Shown piece after piece: positions 7,431 through 14,264 of a stretch of 64,000 nucleotides of DNA. Numbering within the stretch: the stretch's first letter is position 1; every line of letters starts with the position of its first letter. The position numbers were made by a program, and so were the translations under genes. The stretch comes from Paenibacillus sp. FSL H7-0357. Lineage in GTDB: Bacteria; Bacillota; Bacilli; Paenibacillales; Paenibacillaceae. Where the stretch lies: assembly GCF_000758525.1 (NCBI RefSeq), contig NZ_CP009241.1, positions 2,356,001 to 2,420,000 on the forward strand. The letters run 5' to 3'. Under the pieces are notes generated by a model. The model saw only the letters and a program-made list of their open reading frames with translations, searched no databases and was not told where the DNA came from.

Positions 7431-7835
7431 ATGTCTGTAATTGATGTGAGGTATGTAGGGACGACAACTGACGTTTTTACGGAAGGAAAGATATATGAGC
7501 GAGCTTTACTTATCACTGACGGTAGTCTCATCGTCGTTAACGATCAGCGTAAATCAATTGATTTTGAAGCTGGGGACTGGGAAAGCCTGTTTGTAAAGTT
7601 GGGAGTACACGGGAGTGTGGTTCGCAGAGAAGGACTCTATAACAAGTATCAGGTCTTCAACCGCAAAAGCGGACAGGAAGCAGAGGGTCAGTACTTTGTG
7701 CTTAAGCCCGAAAGTGATTATGCTGCCCGAGTTGCGCTAATGGCTTATGCGGAAGCTGCCGACAACCCGCAGCTGACTATGGATATCACGGTATGGTTAA
7801 CTGGCCTGCCTCCTCTTGGCAGCAAATCAAAGTAG
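7431..7835 (+). CDS. Hypothetical phage protein (134 residues)
   Basis: ATG with GGAGG upstream. The N-terminal half is beta-rich (VRYVGTTTDVFTEGKIYERA). The C-terminal half carries a pattern seen in many Firmicute phage hypotheticals: YFVLKPESDYAARVALMAYA followed by DNPQLTMDITVWL. The second half may be a helical module shared among small phage proteins, but its role is unknown. Confidence 0.55.
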   Translation: MSVIDVRYVGTTTDVFTEGKIYERALLITDGSLIVVNDQRKSIDFEAGDWESLFVKLGVHGSVVRREGLYNKYQVFNRKSGQEAEGQYFVLKPESDYAARVALMAYAEAADNPQLTMDITVWLTGLPPLGSKSK

Positions 7836-7881
7836 TGCGCAGTACGAAGATACCTATCAATAAGAAGTGGAGGCGGACGAA

Positions 7882-8055
7882 TTGAAAGTCGGGGAAACCA
7901 GAAAATTCGGTTATCGAGTAAATTGCTTCATCATCAACGAACTTGCCAGGGTCATCAGTACACATAAAGTTTCTTCGGGCCTCAAGGTTGTAGAAGTCGA
8001 GTTCAGAAATGGTAAGGTACGGAAATATTCACGGCAACATCTGCCGAATGATTGA
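7882..8055 (+). CDS. Hypothetical phage protein (57 residues)
   Basis: The TTG at 7882 is preferred because GGAGGCGG lies 8 bp upstream; reading from GTG 7867 would translate that site. The product is basic and beta-rich (KVGETRKFGYRVN ... VVEVEFRNGKVRKYSRQHL). No family recognised. Confidence 0.45.
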   Translation: MKVGETRKFGYRVNCFIINELARVISTHKVSSGLKVVEVEFRNGKVRKYSRQHLPND

Positions 8056-8089
8056 GCAGCACGAAGAAACAATGAAGGAGTGAAGGATA

Positions 8090-8284
8090 ATGAATAAAAA
8101 TCAAATTGGTTGCGTGGAACATGCTTTGAGAAATCAAAATCGGTTCTATGCTTCAGCAGACGACAAAGACTGGAATGACCTTGTCAACAAAGGGTATGCA
8201 ACCAAGCACCCAGGCTGGGAAGATAGCATGGCATATTTCCGAGTAACAGGTAGCGGTAAAAAGGCCATGAGTGAAGCTGATTAG
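8090..8284 (+). CDS. Hypothetical phage protein (64 residues)
   Basis: ATG with AAGGAG upstream. The product has CVEHALRNQNRFYASADD followed by DLVNKGYATKHPGWEDSMAY and VTGSGKKAM. The last pattern is often seen in small winged-helix-like phage proteins (a 'YFRVTGxGK' end). No function assigned. Confidence 0.5.
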   Translation: MNKNQIGCVEHALRNQNRFYASADDKDWNDLVNKGYATKHPGWEDSMAYFRVTGSGKKAMSEAD

Positions 8285-8314
8285 CGAATGAATCTGTGAA
8301 GGAGGGATTCCCTG

Positions 8315-8617
8315 ATGAGCACACTGTCCCCTATTCATCCACAGGCTGTGCAGATGATCAACAAGGCACTTGCCGATGTAATCCGCAGAGGCAGAAAGTT
8401 CGAGCGCATGAAACTCTATGTATGTCCTCGTTCTGAATTGGCTCAGCGTTCAACAATAAAGACAGCGTTTGGAGATTTGCGGATCTGCACAAGTGAGTAC
8501 CTGTCAAAAGGCTATTCTTATATAAGAGAAGATTTGATCGCCGAAGAGATAGGTTTTGCCTGGGTCTCCTATCCAAAAACGGCGAATATTACAGATAATC
8601 GAAGAAAGGAGGCATAA
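8315..8617 (+). CDS. Hypothetical phage protein (100 residues)
   Basis: ATG preceded by AAGGAGGG. Mixed helix and strand, ending in a basic tail. No motif recognised. The next gene starts 2 bp after its stop, so the two are probably co-translated. Confidence 0.5.
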   Translation: MSTLSPIHPQAVQMINKALADVIRRGRKFERMKLYVCPRSELAQRSTIKTAFGDLRICTSEYLSKGYSYIREDLIAEEIGFAWVSYPKTANITDNRRKEA

Positions 8618-8619
8618 GG

Positions 8620-8829
8620 GTGATCATCAAGACAGTGAAAAATGTCAATTCACCAGCTGGCTGCATTGTTTCCGGGGTTTCCTTCCGGGCGCAGCGTGAA
8701 CGCGGTGGTTACAGCATAACATTCGGGGAATTCAGAGGTCAGTACATCCCTGAATCATCTGCAATCATACTAAGTGATGTTGTATTGAATGAAGACGGAA
8801 AGATTCCGCGAGGTCAAAAGTATGCTTAA
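8620..8829 (+). CDS. Hypothetical phage protein (69 residues)
   Basis: GTG start at 8620 with AAAGGAGG upstream. Beta-rich product (MIIKTVKNVNSPAGCIVSGV). It closes the block of small genes: a GC-rich hairpin (GACCCCC/GGGGGTC, 8842-8872) follows, without a U tract, before the late regulator. Confidence 0.5.
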   Translation: MIIKTVKNVNSPAGCIVSGVSFRAQRERGGYSITFGEFRGQYIPESSAIILSDVVLNEDGKIPRGQKYA

Positions 8830-8841
8830 TGAACATGCAAA

Positions 8842-8872
8842 GACCCCCTAATCCTTGGCCGGGCCGGGGGTC
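8842..8872 (+). terminator. GC-rich hairpin at the end of the early operon
   Basis: GACCCCC (8842-8848) pairs with GGGGGTC (8866-8872), with further CCGG pairing inside. No run of T follows, so it may act as an attenuator or RNA-stability element rather than a full intrinsic terminator. Confidence 0.35.
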
Positions 8873-8926
8873 AATAAACAGTAATTTCTACCTCAACCCA
8901 TTATAACACAAAGGGGATTGAGGGGA

Positions 8927-9304
8927 ATGGCAATGGTATGGGAGCAAGGGGAATTGTTTCCGAGTGCGAATAAGGCGGATATCGTGGCTACCAAAATGCT
9001 ACTTCGTAAATATCCCAAAATGGCAGGTATCGTTAATGACTTAAAAGGTAGAAGCGAGCTTACGGCAGAAGAAGCAGCCACGTTGAAAAAATGGACTCCG
9101 ATCATTCTGAATATCGAGTTAGCGATTAAGGCCATAACGGATGCTGAAATTAGAGAAATCATGAAATATCGCTTCGTTGACCTACATCCACGCAAAGCAG
9201 CAGTGATTAAATGGTCTGCCTTCACCGGGCGCTCGCTGGATCGGAAGATTCTGGAGGGAACGGAATCGGTAGCCGGTACTCTGAAACTACTCGGTATCAT
9301 CTAA
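8927..9304 (+). CDS. ArpU-like late transcription regulator
   Basis: About 125 residues; ATG 8927 (AAAGGGG upstream) or ATG 8933 (GAGGGG upstream) are both possible. The layout fits the ArpU/late-activator group of Firmicute phages: an acidic start, long helices (ATKMLLRKYPKMAGIVNDLK, IILNIELAIKAI), then a sigma-region-4-like C-terminus (YRFVDLHPRKAAVIKW). Its position between the early genes and the recombinase/terminase block is the usual place for this gene. It probably activates late transcription at the repeat array directly downstream. Confidence 0.65.
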   Translation: MAMVWEQGELFPSANKADIVATKMLLRKYPKMAGIVNDLKGRSELTAEEAATLKKWTPIILNIELAIKAITDAEIREIMKYRFVDLHPRKAAVIKWSAFTGRSLDRKILEGTESVAGTLKLLGII

Positions 9305-9309
9305 AACGT

Positions 9310-9375
9310 GTCTGTATTGCGTCTGTAACATGTCTGTTTTGGGTCTGTTTTACGTCAACATTGCGTCTGTATATT
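9310..9375 (+). promoter_or_regulatory. Six GTCTGT repeats at 11-bp spacing and a likely late promoter
   Basis: GTCTGT occurs at 9310, 9321, 9332, 9343 and 9365, with the degenerate GTCAAC at 9354: six positions exactly 11 bp apart, on one face of the helix. A -10-like TATATT lies at 9370-9375 with only a weak -35 (TTTTAC/TTTACG), as expected for an activator-dependent promoter. The array starts 6 bp after the late-regulator gene. The late activator Alt of phage TP901-1 also uses direct repeats upstream of its late promoter. Confidence 0.6.
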
Positions 9376-9381
9376 GGAATT

Positions 9382-9659
9382 AAAGTAGGGACATAGGACG
9401 GAAACATCGTCCGGGTGTCCCTACTGCCCCTTATCGCGGTAGGACTCTTCAGAGCTGAGCAGTGTTGATGCCCGTTGTGATAACAACGAATTTAGTGGCG
9501 GAGCTGATAGCACTTGGTGCGGCGGTCTGTTCGGGGGAATGAGAGTTATAATATCACTCTCAACGCGCTCCGCCTGGGCGCGCTATGAGCACTAAAAAGG
9601 GTGCAAATACGGGCTAATATATCAAAATTTAACTAAGGTCGCTCTCGGGCGGCTTTTTT
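9382..9659 (+). ncRNA. Putative structured phage RNA ending in an intrinsic terminator
   Basis: No gene is seen here, but many pairings are. TAGGGACA/TGTCCCTA (9386-9393/9416-9423) has inner GGACG/CGTCC. CGTTGT/ACAACG lies at 9473-9488. A perfect long-range GGCGGAGC/GCTCCGCC (9497-9504/9567-9574) encloses GCAC/GTGC and TGAGAGT/ACTCTCA hairpins. GCAC/GTGC (9589-9604) and GCCCGT/ACGGGC (9470-9475/9609-9614) follow. The 3' strand of the long-range stem could alternatively pair locally (CGCGC/GCGCG). The 5' end is inferred from the -10 at 9370. The family is unknown. Confidence 0.55.
9638..9659 (+). terminator. Intrinsic terminator ending the structured RNA
   Basis: GTCGC (9638-9642) pairs with GCGGC (9649-9653), with a TCTCGG loop, followed by six T's (9654-9659). 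It sits just before the recombinase gene, so late transcription must pass it by readthrough or antitermination. Confidence 0.6.
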
Positions 9660-9684
9660 GCTGTCCATGAATGCGGGTGGTGAT

Positions 9685-10245
9685 ATGAAGACTGTTCAGC
9701 CGATCCGAGACGATCGGATCATAGAAGGGATGAAGCATTATTTTCGGAGTCGTAGTATGCGGAATTACCTGTTCTTCTGTATCGGGATATACTCCGGCCT
9801 TCGTGTCTCTGACTTGCTCACAATCACAGTAAGAGAAGCCAGATACAATTATATAAACAAGGTGGAGAAGAAGAATGGGCACAGCAAAAGATTTGTTGTT
9901 CATCCTAGTATTCGCTCTGATTTGGATACATTCATTGCTGATAAGGCGGATGACGAATATTTGTTTGCAAGCAGACAAAGGAAAACGATAAGTCAGCTCA
10001 AGCAGCAACCGATAGACCGCTCAACGGCCTATCGCTTTCTTAATGAGGCAGCAAGGAAGTTTGGTCTTGAGGAGTTTGGCAATCACACGCTTCGAAAAAC
10101 GTGGGGATATCGACTATATCAACAAGATGAGCGAAATCTCGCGTTACTAATTGATGCATTCGGACATAGCGATATGAGGGTTACATTGCGCTATATAGGC
10201 CTGACACAAGACCTTTTAGACCGTGCAACCATGAGAATGCGTTGA
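9685..10245 (+). CDS. Minimal tyrosine recombinase (phage integrase family)
   Basis: 186 residues from ATG 9685 (GGTGGTG upstream). The catalytic set is complete: Arg40 in SGLRVSDLL, His134-Thr-Leu-Arg137 in HTLRKTW, His161 in FGHSDMRV and Tyr170 in LRYIGL. It is much shorter than XerC/XerD or typical phage integrases (about 300-400) because it lacks the N-terminal arm- and core-binding domains. It lies between the late regulator and the terminase genes, a position shared by similar small recombinases in other Bacillales phages, so it may act on genome resolution or late DNA handling rather than on lysogenic integration. Confidence 0.8.
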   Translation: MKTVQPIRDDRIIEGMKHYFRSRSMRNYLFFCIGIYSGLRVSDLLTITVREARYNYINKVEKKNGHSKRFVVHPSIRSDLDTFIADKADDEYLFASRQRKTISQLKQQPIDRSTAYRFLNEAARKFGLEEFGNHTLRKTWGYRLYQQDERNLALLIDAFGHSDMRVTLRYIGLTQDLLDRATMRMR

Positions 10246-10296
10246 TTCTACCGCACCACAATTCAACGTGTGTCGCACTCAGTAAAAAGAGGCCGG

Positions 10297-10407
10297 ATGC
10301 ATTATATGAAGGAACAGAAAAAAATGGTGGATGCTCTACTGCACCAGAATTCCTTTATGGTTCACTCAAAGCCTGTTTTTGAGGGGTTTAGCAGCAGCAG
10401 CCTTTAG
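10297..10407 (+). CDS. Possible 36-residue small protein
   Basis: ATG 10297 with AAGAGG upstream, open to TAG at 10405. The product has no recognised motif and ends in a Ser run (FSSSSL). It fills part of the 240-bp gap between the recombinase and the first terminase-like gene. A small hairpin (CTTTAG/CTAAAG, 10402-10417) overlaps its end. It could equally be non-coding leader sequence. Confidence 0.25.
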   Translation: MHYMKEQKKMVDALLHQNSFMVHSKPVFEGFSSSSL

Positions 10408-10486
10408 GTCGCTAAAGTAACGAATGTAAATAACTGTTAAAAGTGTACTGTTCAAACACGAATGATGTGCGGAGGTGTTGTAATGA

Positions 10487-11236
10487 GTGAGTAGGGGCCG
10501 CAGTGAGAACCGTGACAAAGCATTTCGGATGTGGGAGAAAAGCGGTAGAACGCTTCCGCTGGTAGAGATTGCAAAGCGCTTGGGTATCGCTTCATCGCTG
10601 GTGCGTAAGTGGAAACATGAAGATGCATGGGAGGCGCGGCCAAGTCGGAAACGCGGCGGTCAGCCGGGGAATACGAATGCCGTGGGCAATAAGGGTGGTG
10701 CTGCTCCGCCAGGTAATTCAAACGCCTGGAAGAATGGGAACTATGAATCCATGTGGATGAGTCAGATTGCGGCTGAGCATAAGCTGCAGCTCATGAAGAT
10801 GGAAACAGACCCGCGTGAAATCCTGCTGAATGAAGTCAGGCTGCTTGAGTTCCGCGAATACATGCTAATGAAGAACATGAAGGATATCGAGGCCGGAGAA
10901 GATCGGCTCAGCATAGAACGGAAATATCAATTCTATGAAGAGGATGATGTTGAAGCAGGCGGAGCAGAGATGCTGCGCTTCGTGAATGATGTTCCTGAGT
11001 TCCAGCCGGTCAAGGTTGTGAAGAAGCAGATTGTTGAAGAGAAGACCAAGGAGCCGCAGAAGATGGAGCGCATCTTGCAAATACATGGCGCTTTAACGGC
11101 GGTTCAGGGCCGGAAGCTCAGGTGCATTGCTCTACTGGATCAATTCGACCGCAACGAGCTGACGACCGACGAGCTGCGGCTTAAGGTTGAACGCATGCAG
11201 CTTGAAGTGAATAAACTCAGATCGGAGGCGTGGTGA
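10487..11236 (+). CDS. Terminase small subunit-like protein (PBSX/XtmA type)
   Basis: 249 residues from GTG 10487 with GGAGG 11 bp upstream. The N-terminus has the PBSX-type HTH (LPLVEIAKRLGIASSLVRKW, then the KW..EDAWE motif) followed by a Gly/Asn-rich linker (GGQPGNTNAVGNKGG) characteristic of XtmA/YqaS-like small terminases. The C-terminal half is helical and coiled-coil-like. A second, P27-type small subunit lies downstream at 12204, so this one may be an auxiliary DNA-recognition factor or a remnant of another packaging system. Confidence 0.65.
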   Translation: MSRGRSENRDKAFRMWEKSGRTLPLVEIAKRLGIASSLVRKWKHEDAWEARPSRKRGGQPGNTNAVGNKGGAAPPGNSNAWKNGNYESMWMSQIAAEHKLQLMKMETDPREILLNEVRLLEFREYMLMKNMKDIEAGEDRLSIERKYQFYEEDDVEAGGAEMLRFVNDVPEFQPVKVVKKQIVEEKTKEPQKMERILQIHGALTAVQGRKLRCIALLDQFDRNELTTDELRLKVERMQLEVNKLRSEAW

Positions 11237-11919
11237 TGGCACGGCATGCAATACTGCAGGCGTTTTACACATCGGAAGTATGGCGCTTGTTCCGGCTTAC
11301 CTTAATAGGAGAGCGCGGCAATGGTTGCCAGCGCTGCGGCCGGATCATCGCCAAATCCGTTGATATCATTGGTCACCACAAGATTGAGCTAACGCCTGAG
11401 AATGTCAACGACCATTCAATCAGCCTTAACCCGGATTTGGTTGAGCTCATCTGTTATGACTGCCATAACCAGGAGCATAAACGGTTTGGATACCAAAACA
11501 GGAAAGAAGTCTTCTTAGTCTACGGCCCGCCGTTGTCCGGTCTGTTGGAGCTTGTGCGGCAGCAGATGAGCCGGGGCGATCTGATCGTTAACATGGACAT
11601 GCTGTACTCGGCGCTGTCCGGCCTGCCTGATTATGACAAGCCCGATGCACTGTTCTCCAATGTGATCGGTGTTCAGAACTTCCTTATCGACAACATCAAG
11701 ACGAGGCTGGGCAAGTGGGGCACAGCTTGGATTGTCGGCGGATTCCCTGAGAAGTTCAAGCGTGATCGGCTGGCCGAAGAGACTGGTGCGGAACTGATCT
11801 ACTGTCCAGTAAGCCGGGAGGATTGCCTTGCAAGGCTGGAGAGCAATGAGGCGCTGCAGTATCGGAAGGATGAATGGCGCGGGTACATTGAGAAATGGTT
11901 TGAACAATACCGTGAATGA
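11236..11919 (+). CDS. HNH endonuclease fused to a degenerate P-loop (kinase-like) domain
   Basis: 227 residues from ATG 11236 (overlaps the upstream stop; GGAGG before it). Residues 31-77 form a zinc HNH module: CQRC (31-34), HH (47-48), a conserved Asn-rich loop, then CYDCH (73-77). Residues 91-227 resemble P-loop kinases (EVFLVYGPPLSG, IVNMDM, WIVGGFPEKFKRD), but the Walker A lysine is missing: G97-P-P-L-S-G102-L103-L104. HNH proteins next to terminase are required for cos cleavage by TerL in HK97-type phages. The second domain looks structurally kept but probably does not hydrolyse ATP. Confidence 0.75.
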   Translation: MARHAILQAFYTSEVWRLFRLTLIGERGNGCQRCGRIIAKSVDIIGHHKIELTPENVNDHSISLNPDLVELICYDCHNQEHKRFGYQNRKEVFLVYGPPLSGLLELVRQQMSRGDLIVNMDMLYSALSGLPDYDKPDALFSNVIGVQNFLIDNIKTRLGKWGTAWIVGGFPEKFKRDRLAEETGAELIYCPVSREDCLARLESNEALQYRKDEWRGYIEKWFEQYRE

Positions 11920-11933
11920 AGGAGGTTTACTAT

Positions 11934-12119
11934 ATGGCAGAGGTATGGGTTCAGTTTAGCAGAACGACTGAAGAGGCAAGTGAATCAACCGAATACACCA
12001 TCCGGGAAATTACGGAAGAAGCAGCGATCAATTTTGTTAATGACTTAATCAAATCCAATGAACCAATCATGGATACTGGAATTTTTTATCTCGATGGTAC
12101 CCCCCCTGAAAAAGTTTAA
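11934..12119 (+). CDS. Hypothetical protein between HNH and small terminase (61 residues)
   Basis: ATG 11934 with AAGGAGG upstream; an ATG at 11916 overlaps the HNH stop but lacks a site. The product is acidic (TTEEASESTEYTIREITEEA) and ends at the start of an AT-rich gap thought to hold the cos site. No family recognised. Confidence 0.5.
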   Translation: MAEVWVQFSRTTEEASESTEYTIREITEEAAINFVNDLIKSNEPIMDTGIFYLDGTPPEKV

Positions 12120-12190
12120 AAAAAATATTTTGGGAACCGTAGAGGGGACACAATTTTGGTGTAAACCCAAAAATTTTGAATTTGGATTGA
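12095..12190. other. Candidate cos (cohesive end) region
   Basis: Between the HNH-associated gene and the P27 small terminase lies a run of seven C's (at about 12100), a long A/T tract (AAAAAAAATATTTT) and GAGGGGACACAATTTTGG. A C-run, an A/T tract and a G-rich segment just before a P27 small terminase is a pattern I associate with packaging sites of HNH-type cos phages. The cleavage site cannot be placed from sequence alone. Confidence 0.35.
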
Positions 12191-12203
12191 GGTGTTGAAA
12201 TCT

Positions 12204-12533
12204 ATGGAAAAATCGGAGGTCTACAGCCAAGAGTTGGCGAAGTTGCAGGACATCTTTGCTGATGTTGATCCTTCAAAGGCTCAGCTTGTTGAGGGTCTGC
12301 TGGAGGATGCGGCGTTCCTGAAGGCTGAAAACACCGTTCTGAAGAAGGCTCTTAAGATAACGGGAATGGTGAAGATCCATCCGACAAACCCGGATCTACA
12401 GAAGCCGGTTGAGGCAGCTCGGCAATACCTGAAGAACGTCAACTCCTATTCGGTCATTATTAAGACGCTGAACAGCATCTTGAACAAGAACATCATAGAT
12501 GAAGAAGACGATGATATGAAGGAATTTGAATGA
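12204..12533 (+). CDS. terS: Phage terminase small subunit, P27 family
   Basis: 109 residues from ATG 12204 (GAGGTG 9 bp upstream; GTG 12192 would overlap it). Helical protein with a P27-like core: YSQELAKLQDIFADVDPSKA near the start, a FLKAENTVLKKAL segment, then NPDLQKPVEAARQYLKN. The stop overlaps the TerL start (ATGA). Small terminase binds the packaging site and regulates TerL. P27 small subunits characteristically pair with HNH proteins and HK97-type TerL, as found here. Confidence 0.75.
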   Translation: MEKSEVYSQELAKLQDIFADVDPSKAQLVEGLLEDAAFLKAENTVLKKALKITGMVKIHPTNPDLQKPVEAARQYLKNVNSYSVIIKTLNSILNKNIIDEEDDDMKEFE

Positions 12534-14239
12534 GTGCGCCGTTTGCATCATGGCTGCATGAGTACATGTCACTATGCCGAAGCGGTGAAATATTAGTCGG
12601 GCAGGAGCTGCTGCAAACGTTCGATATTTTAGACGAACACCTGCGAGATCCCAACATCCGATTTGAACCGGAAGATGGAAACAAACGAATTAAATTTATT
12701 GAAGAGAAGTGCCGTCACTTTGAAGCGCCTTATGCGGGAAAGCCGTTCAAATTGGTATTGTTCCAGAAGGCGTTTATCACAGCTTTACATGCTTTCAAGA
12801 TATTCGAAGAGGAAATTCAGCGCTGGGTACGTCTTTTCCAAGACGTACTATTTGTCGTGGGCCGGAAGAATGGCAAAACACCGTTAATCGGGGCCATGAA
12901 TCTGGCTGAGTTCTTCTGCGGGCCAGAGGGCATCAAGATTCTTTGCTCCAGCAATGACTATGAGCAGGCTTCACTTATGTTTGATGCCATTAATGCCATG
13001 CGGGAAGAGAGTCCATCCCTTGAAAAGGTGACACGCAAAAACCTAACCGGCATTTACTTCGGAAACCCGAAACGCCGGAAGAAGAATAGTAAATTCAGCT
13101 ACCGGAATAAGGGCCACATCAAGAAGATATCCGCCAAAACAGGTGCGAAGGAAGGCCGGAATATCGCGGTGGGCGCTGCGGATGAAGTCCATGAAATGAA
13201 GGACAACAGCGGCGTGATGCCGATCCGCCAATCCTTATCCACCCAGGATGAACCATTGTACTATGAGCTAACAACTGAGGGATTCACCAATGATGGATAT
13301 CTGGACGGCAGGATGGTAGAGGCTCGACAGGTGCTGAGCCGGGAATTGCATCGCCCGCGCTGGCTGGTGTGGATGTACACACAGGACAGCGAACAGGAAG
13401 TATGGCAGGATGAGCGCACTTGGGTGAAGAGCAATCCGGGGCTTGGCACAATCAAGAAATGGAGCTTCCTTCGCGGGATGATGGAAGAGTCCAAGACCAA
13501 CAAGGCTACTCGTATTTTTGTGTTGGCAAAGGACTTTAACATCAAACAAAACAACGCAGCTGCTTGGCTGACTATGGATGATATCGTCAACTCCAAGGAT
13601 CAAACATTTGACCTGGAGGAAATGCGTGGGCGCGTAGCTATCGGCGGGGTGGATCTTTCCAAGTCTGGCGACTTGGCTTGTGCAAGAGCGTTGTTCCTAA
13701 AGGATGGTAAGAAATTTACGGTTTCGCAATACTTCATTCCAGAGTCGAAGTTGTCTAATCTTTCGAAAGAGGATTTAGAGAAGTACAAAGAATGGATTCG
13801 TCAGGACAGAATTACGGTGAGTCCAGGGAATGAAAATGATTTCCGTTTGGTTAGCGCCTGGTTCGTGAAGCTGGTCAAGGATTACGGGATTCGCTTCTTG
13901 AAGATCGGCTATGATAAGTGGTCCGCCGTTTATTGGGTGAAGGAGATGGAAGAGTACGGATTTGACATGGTTAGAGTCGCCCAGGATTGGGCACCGATGT
14001 CGGAGCCGATGAAGCTCGTTGAGGCAGACTTAAAAAGCGATCTGATTCATTACAACAATGACGGCCTGGATAGATGGTGTTTGGAAAACACGGCGATCAC
14101 AGTCAATTCCAAGATGGAGCAAATGCCAATCAAGGTGCAAGGGAAAGAGGACAGGAAAATTGATGGAGCGGTTACCCTAATTGTTTCTTATCGGGTGTAC
14201 ATCGACAATCGCAGTGATTTCCTTCGCCTCTGCGCTTAG
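12530..14239 (+). CDS. terL: Terminase large subunit (ATPase and nuclease)
   Basis: 569 residues, typical for HK97-type TerL. The N-terminal packaging ATPase has Walker A GRKNGKTP (near residue 108), an AADEVHEMKD Walker B region (near 212) and a LTTEG coupling motif (near 247). The C-terminal RNase H-like nuclease shows acidic metal sites in GGVDLSKSGDLA (near 370) and GYDKWSA (near 463). It translocates DNA into proheads and cuts at cos. It starts within the stop codon of the small subunit and is followed by portal after 25 bp. Confidence 0.92.
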   Translation: MSAPFASWLHEYMSLCRSGEILVGQELLQTFDILDEHLRDPNIRFEPEDGNKRIKFIEEKCRHFEAPYAGKPFKLVLFQKAFITALHAFKIFEEEIQRWVRLFQDVLFVVGRKNGKTPLIGAMNLAEFFCGPEGIKILCSSNDYEQASLMFDAINAMREESPSLEKVTRKNLTGIYFGNPKRRKKNSKFSYRNKGHIKKISAKTGAKEGRNIAVGAADEVHEMKDNSGVMPIRQSLSTQDEPLYYELTTEGFTNDGYLDGRMVEARQVLSRELHRPRWLVWMYTQDSEQEVWQDERTWVKSNPGLGTIKKWSFLRGMMEESKTNKATRIFVLAKDFNIKQNNAAAWLTMDDIVNSKDQTFDLEEMRGRVAIGGVDLSKSGDLACARALFLKDGKKFTVSQYFIPESKLSNLSKEDLEKYKEWIRQDRITVSPGNENDFRLVSAWFVKLVKDYGIRFLKIGYDKWSAVYWVKEMEEYGFDMVRVAQDWAPMSEPMKLVEADLKSDLIHYNNDGLDRWCLENTAITVNSKMEQMPIKVQGKEDRKIDGAVTLIVSYRVYIDNRSDFLRLCA

Positions 14240-14264
14240 GGATTGGAGGAAGGAGGACAACAAT

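Noticed and set aside
9211..9396. Open frame through the GTCTGT repeat array
   Set aside because: The translation is only the repeat read as residues; starts inside the late regulator gene and has no ribosome site.
9382..9659. phi29-type packaging RNA (pRNA)
   Set aside because: pRNA is about 174 nt with a characteristic fold and occurs with phi29-like podoviruses; this is an HK97-type siphophage with terminase.
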